A stretch of 17,117 bases of DNA from Epulopiscium sp. Nele67-Bin004 (lineage in GTDB: Bacteria > Bacillota_A > Clostridia > Lachnospirales > Cellulosilyticaceae): assembly GCA_002007315.1 (NCBI GenBank), contig LNZQ01000027.1:1-17117 (forward strand), read 5' to 3'. The stretch's first letter is position 1. Every line of letters begins with the position of its first letter. The notes below the pieces were generated by a model. The model was not told where the DNA came from and ran no database searches. It saw only the letters and a list, made by a program, of their open reading frames with translations. Positions 14,224-17,117 of this stretch are shown here, in pieces. The position numbers and the translations under genes were made by a program.

Positions 14224-15654
14224 TTATTTCAAAAGATTATATAAAGTTTTTATTGGTGTTCCTGTTGCACCTTTTGGAGTCATCTCAGAAATTGTGCGCT
14301 CTGCCCAGCCTGTCCCCGCAATGTCTAAATGCAACCAAGGCTTGTCTTCCACGAATTCACCAATAAATAATCCCGCTGTAATACTTCCCGCAAGTCTATT
14401 TGTATTTGAATTTGCTAAGTCTGCAATTTTACCTTTTATAAGCTCTTTGTATTCCTCAAATACTGGTAGTTGCCAAAACTTTTCATCAGTTGTTGTTGAT
14501 GCCTCCACAAGTTGACTATAGAATTCGTCATCATTTGTAACAACACCCGTTGCAACATCACCTAAAGCAACTAATACCGCACCTGTTAGCGTTGCAATAT
14601 CAATTATTTTTGTAACGTTTTCTTTGCGAATAGCATAAGTAACGGCATCAACTAATGTTAGTCTACCTTCAGCATCTGTATTAAGTACCTCGATAGTTTT
14701 GCCACCCATAGAACCTATAATGTCCCCAGGCTTATAGCTATTTTCTGAGATAGCATTTTCAGCAGCCGCAACTACTACTATAACATTTTGTTTGATATTA
14801 TTTTTAACAACTGCATTCATTAAGCCGATAACCGCTCCAGCTCCACCCATATCACTCTTCATATTAGCCATGCTATTTGTAGGTTTTATAGAATATCCAC
14901 CAGTATCATAAGTTAAGCCTTTTCCGATAATTCCAAATACTTCATCACTATCTGGATTTCCCATATGACGCATAACTATCAAACGTGGCAAATAACAAGA
15001 ACCTTTTCCCACCGACCATAAAGCGTCCATACCCATTTCTTGAATTTGTTCATGGTCAAACACTTCTACTTCAACGCCGATTTTTTCGCTAAGTTCTACA
15101 ACTCTATTTGCTAATGATTCTGGATAAATAACATTTGCAGGCTCATTAACTAAATCCCTAGCAATTAAAATTCCTTCAGCGATATTAATTTCTTCTTTTA
15201 AGGTTTCAGTTAACTCTGTTGTTATCTCTCCCTCAAATTGTATAGAAATTTCAGTAGTATATTCTTTTTTATCTGATTTATACTTATTAAACTCATAGAT
15301 ACCTAGAGATGTAGCTTGGACAATTGCACTCAACTTGTCTATTACAGAAAGTTTATCGTCATTTTCAGCTACAACAGAATATTTACCGATTTCTAACTTT
15401 TTAGCTTCTTTGGCAGCCTTAGCAATAGCCATCATAAATTTATTAGCATCTATTTTATCTTTTTCACCTAATCCAACTACAATCGTACGGTTAAAATTAA
15501 TAGGATTAATATAAACATAAATTTCTTTAAGTTTAGGCGTAAAAATTTCTTTATTTATTATAGAAGATATAAATTCATTTTCTGGATTTTCTTCTTGATA
15601 AATAGGCAATACTACAGTATCAAATTCAACAGAATTACTTAGTGTGTATATCAT
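14224..15654 (-). CDS. pepA: Leucyl aminopeptidase (M17 family)
   Basis: Cytosolic di-metal exopeptidase that removes N-terminal residues from peptides, usually a hexamer. With the start at 15,654 the protein is 476 residues. The catalytic C-terminal domain has GKGLTYDTGGYSIKP (Lys245, Asp250, Lys257), MKSDMGGAGAV (Asp268) and the family signature NTDAEGRLTL (Asp327, Glu329, Arg331), so all expected metal and active-site residues are present. The N-terminal domain (about 1-160) is more diverged, as usual. A longer frame begins 20 codons upstream, but the chosen ATG has an AAGGAG site at the right distance and follows the promoter. It appears to be a one-gene unit with its own promoter and terminator. 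Confidence 0.95.
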   Translation of the reverse strand: MIYTLSNSVEFDTVVLPIYQEENPENEFISSIINKEIFTPKLKEIYVYINPINFNRTIVVGLGEKDKIDANKFMMAIAKAAKEAKKLEIGKYSVVAENDDKLSVIDKLSAIVQATSLGIYEFNKYKSDKKEYTTEISIQFEGEITTELTETLKEEINIAEGILIARDLVNEPANVIYPESLANRVVELSEKIGVEVEVFDHEQIQEMGMDALWSVGKGSCYLPRLIVMRHMGNPDSDEVFGIIGKGLTYDTGGYSIKPTNSMANMKSDMGGAGAVIGLMNAVVKNNIKQNVIVVVAAAENAISENSYKPGDIIGSMGGKTIEVLNTDAEGRLTLVDAVTYAIRKENVTKIIDIATLTGAVLVALGDVATGVVTNDDEFYSQLVEASTTTDEKFWQLPVFEEYKELIKGKIADLANSNTNRLAGSITAGLFIGEFVEDKPWLHLDIAGTGWAERTISEMTPKGATGTPIKTLYNLLK

Positions 15655-15681
15655 AATTGTACTCCTTATCATTTTTATATA

Positions 15682-15710
15682 ATTATAGAACCAAATAGTT
15701 AGTTTGTCAA
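15682..15710 (-). promoter_or_regulatory. Perfect consensus sigma-A promoter for pepA
   Basis: On the minus strand TTGACA (15710-15705), a 17-base spacer and TATAAT (15687-15682) match both hexamers exactly. Transcription would start near 15,675, giving a leader of about 20 bases. This fixes the translation start at 15,654, since the longer frame would begin upstream of the transcript. Confidence 0.88.
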
Positions 15711-15737
15711 ACAAGGTAATGCTATTACTAGTGTTTG

Positions 15738-15749
15738 TGAACTAGTTCA
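15738..15749. promoter_or_regulatory. 12-bp palindrome upstream of the pepA promoter
   Basis: TGAACTAGTTCA is a perfect 12-base palindrome located 28 bases upstream of the pepA -35 box, and a further ACTAGT lies at about 15,728. It could bind a dimeric activator or be chance. Confidence 0.35.
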
Positions 15750-15785
15750 TATATATACAGTACAATATTTTCTATTGAATTATAA

Positions 15786-15833
15786 ACATAAAAAGCCTTA
15801 TAAAACACTTAAAAAGCTGTCTTATAAGACTTT
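15786..15833 (-). terminator. Intrinsic terminator after the mazF gene
   Basis: On the minus strand AAAGTCTTATAA (15833-15822) pairs with TTATAAGGCTTT (15803-15792), 12 bp with one wobble pair and an 18-base loop, followed by TTATGTTTAT. It lies shortly after the toxin stop codon and before the pepA promoter. Confidence 0.7.
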
Positions 15834-15847
15834 GAAATTTTTAGATA

Positions 15848-16234
15848 TTATAGAGCTATGCTAACACAAAGTTTTTCACCAATTGTTTTCATACAATCTT
15901 TAGATACCATACCTATACGATGTGATAATCGTCTTTTGGAAATTGTTTTAATTTGTTCACATAAAACAATTGAGTCATAAGTTAAAAATTCATATTCAAT
16001 TTTTGTTAAAGTGTGATGTGTTGGCATTTGTTTTTTACATTTTGAAGTCAACGGAACACATATAATAGTTGGTGAATAATGATTTCCAGTGTTGTTTTGA
16101 ATAATCAAAACTGGTCTTACCCCTGCCTGTTCACTTCCATCACCTTCACCTAAATCTGCCTCATAAATCTCTCCACGTTTAGGATATATGTATTTTATAT
16201 CCTTAGTAGTCGTACTAGTAGTTTCTATATTCAT
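15848..16234 (-). CDS. mazF: MazF/PemK-family toxin endoribonuclease
   Basis: Ribosome-independent mRNA interferase fold, like NdoA of Bacillus. The 128 residues include a roughly 17-residue N-terminal extension followed by the family core: KRGEIYEADLGEGDGSEQAG at about 19-38, VRPVLIIQNN with the conserved Arg-Pro, the SPTIICVPLTSK strand with a Thr/Ser near the active site, and YDSIVLCEQIKTISKRRL. All core motifs are intact. A strong AGGAGG site lies 9 bases before the ATG. The gene has its own promoter and terminator, and no antitoxin gene lies on either side (upstream is a tRNA terminator). The partner may lie elsewhere, or the protein may be a housekeeping-type solitary MazF. Confidence 0.92.
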   Translation of the reverse strand: MNIETTSTTTKDIKYIYPKRGEIYEADLGEGDGSEQAGVRPVLIIQNNTGNHYSPTIICVPLTSKCKKQMPTHHTLTKIEYEFLTYDSIVLCEQIKTISKRRLSHRIGMVSKDCMKTIGEKLCVSIAL

Positions 16235-16260
16235 AATCCTGCCTCCTCTTTTCCATATGT

Positions 16261-16289
16261 TTATTATGCTATGATAATATTATTTCCAA
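16261..16289 (-). promoter_or_regulatory. Candidate promoter of mazF
   Basis: On the minus strand TTGGAA (16289-16284), a 17-base spacer and TAATAA (16266-16261), about 30 bases upstream of the start. Both hexamers are imperfect. The gap from here to the tRNA terminator holds no gene. Confidence 0.45.
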
Positions 16290-16364
16290 TTTTAAGTAGT
16301 ATTAAACATCTAAATCATATTTTTTTAAGAATTATACATATTTTTTTTGGAAAAAAAGGAACAA

Positions 16365-16396
16365 AAAAAAGAGAAACTAAAAAGTTTCTCTTTTTT
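16365..16396 (-). terminator. Strong terminator at the end of the rRNA/tRNA operon
   Basis: A perfect 14-bp stem (arms 16365-16378 and 16383-16396, core AGAGAAACT / AGTTTCTCT) with a 4-base loop lies 4 bases after the tRNA-Phe gene, with the T run built into the stem. It closes the rRNA/tRNA operon and could also act on the other strand. Confidence 0.88.
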
Positions 16397-16400
16397 GATA

Positions 16401-16473
<73 letters not shown>

Positions 16474-16477
16474 ATAA

Positions 16478-16550
16478 TTGCGGAGACAGGACTTGAACCT
16501 ATGACCTTCGGGTTATGAGCCCGACGAGCTGCCAACTGCTCCACTCCGCG
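16478..16550 (-). tRNA. Initiator tRNA-fMet (CAT)
   Basis: The anticodon loop reads CTCATAA (CAT) on a stem CGGG/CCCG with the run of G-C pairs typical of initiator tRNA. The first base C opposes A at position 72, the unpaired end that marks initiator tRNA. T-loop TTCAAGT. CCA is not encoded. Confidence 0.95.
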
Positions 16551-16579
16551 ACGTTTTAATTTACTCTGTTTTTTTAATA

Positions 16580-16661
16580 TGGTGGGAGAAGGATTCGAAC
16601 CTTCGAAGGCTGAGCCAACAGAGTTACAGTCTGCCCCCTTTGGCCACTCGGGAACCCCACC
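16580..16661 (-). tRNA. tRNA-Tyr (GTA)
   Basis: Acceptor GGTGGGG opposite the CTCCCACC end, anticodon loop CTGTAAC (anticodon GTA), and a long variable arm (TTGGCTCAGCC region), as expected for this class II tRNA. T-loop TTCGAAT. CCA is not encoded. Confidence 0.96.
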
Positions 16662-16669
16662 ATATAAAT

Positions 16670-16742
<73 letters not shown>

Positions 16743-16745
16743 GTA

Positions 16746-16818
16746 TGGTCGCTATAGGGCTCGAACCTATGACCCCCTGCTTGTAAGGCAGGTGCTCTCC
16801 CAGCTGAGCTAAGCGACC
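16746..16818 (-). tRNA. tRNA-Val (TAC)
   Basis: Acceptor GGTCGCT pairs with AGCGACC, discriminator A; anticodon stem CCTGC/GCAGG with loop CTTACAA (anticodon TAC); T-loop TTCGAGC. CCA is not encoded. Confidence 0.96.
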
Positions 16819-16850
16819 AAACTAATTATTAAATGCCTATATAAAGGCAA

Positions 16851-16924
16851 CGACCCAGAAGGGACTCGAACCCTCGACCTCCGCCGTGACAGGGCGGCGT
16901 GCTAACCAACTGTACCACTGGGCC
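16851..16924 (-). tRNA. tRNA-Asp (GTC)
   Basis: Acceptor GGCCCAG opposite CTGGGTC with one G-T wobble, discriminator G as expected for Asp; anticodon stem CCGCC/GGCGG with loop CTGTCAC (anticodon GTC); T-loop TTCGAGT. It is the first tRNA after the 23S rRNA. CCA is not encoded. Confidence 0.96.
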
Positions 16925-16932
16925 AAACACAA

Positions 16933-16951
16933 TGAAAGTATTGCACTTTCA
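16933..16951 (-). other. Stem-loop in the 23S-tRNA spacer
   Basis: TGAAAGT (16933-16939) and ACTTTCA (16945-16951) pair around a 5-base loop, in the 80-base spacer between the 23S end and tRNA-Asp. It probably guides rRNA/tRNA processing. There is no T run on the minus strand beyond it that would make it a terminator. Confidence 0.5.
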
Positions 16952-17004
16952 AAACTAAACATAAAATAGAAACCATTCAATCTACAATTCAACCTTTTTT
17001 TCCA

Positions 17005-17117
17005 GGTCAAACCCTCGAACCATTAGTATTGGTCAGCTACGTATGTCACCATACTTCCACCTCCAACCTATCAACCTCATCGTCTATAAGGGGTCTTACT
17101 TCTTTCGAATGGGATAT
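17005..17117 (-). rRNA. 23S ribosomal RNA, 3' end (partial)
   Basis: On the minus strand the sequence contains the conserved 3' end of 23S rRNA: GAAGTAAGACCCCTTATAGA, GATGAGGTTGATAGG, GGAGGTGGAAGTATGGTGAC, ATACGTAGCTGACCAATACT and TTCGAGGGTTTGACC. The mature end is estimated from the closing GTTTGACC, which should pair with the 5' end. The gene runs off the right edge of the window. No 5S rRNA gene lies between it and the tRNAs. Confidence 0.95.

Overview
The window is a composite of two very different kinds of DNA. Bases 1 to about 1,900-2,100 look like vertebrate DNA, most likely teleost fish. There is no bacterial-style gene, the composition is mixed rather than strongly AT-rich, and there is an ATTT microsatellite. 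Three stretches resemble interspersed repeats of fish genomes: a decayed Tc1-like transposase relic, a 'GCTCTGG-TAAGAG-GTCTGC' repeat tail, and a 'GAGCTGCAACCA' repeat. From about 2,100 to the right end the DNA is AT-rich, gene-dense and bacterial, with Shine-Dalgarno sites, intrinsic terminators and overlapping genes. Gene content points to a low-GC Firmicute, plausibly a Lachnospirales/Clostridia gut bacterium; an Epulonipiscium- or Cellulosilyticum-like fish-gut symbiont would explain the fish DNA, but that is inference. The join cuts an ABC transporter permease after about 66-70 codons, so a chimeric contig or library artefact is the first explanation.

Layout of the bacterial part. (a) 2,074-5,108, minus strand: an operon of a 64-aa two-helix membrane protein, an OmpR-type response regulator and a two-helix histidine kinase ending in a terminator, then an ABC exporter pair (ATPase plus broken permease) with its own extended -10 promoter. 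(b) 5,463-8,664, plus strand: an EamA/DMT transporter with an operator-like palindrome; folT with a strong promoter, a tetrahydrofolate riboswitch and a TTG start; and a soluble PAS-histidine kinase with its own promoter. (c) 8,691-14,167, minus strand: a conserved Firmicute housekeeping cluster (yaaO-like decarboxylase, yaaR, holB, yaaT, yabB-like methyltransferase, rsmI) from which tmk, yaaQ, yabA and yazA are absent. An intrinsic terminator lies between yaaR and holB and a bidirectional one faces the PAS kinase. (d) 14,224-16,234, minus strand: leucyl aminopeptidase with a perfect consensus promoter, and a monocistronic MazF/PemK toxin without a visible antitoxin. (e) 16,365-17,117, minus strand: the 3' end of a 23S rRNA followed directly by tRNA genes Asp-Val-Thr-Tyr-fMet-Phe and a strong terminator, with no 5S rRNA in between.

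How the genes work together: group (a) looks like a sensor-regulator unit next to an exporter it may control. Group (b) handles small-molecule transport, with folate-sensing RNA control of the folate S-component, which must borrow an ECF energy module encoded elsewhere. Group (c) joins replication-clamp loading, RNA modification and the RicT protein. I see no CRISPR array, phage or complete insertion sequence. The most unusual items are the fish/bacterium join, the pared-down tmk-holB cluster, the terminator inside it, and the solitary MazF.
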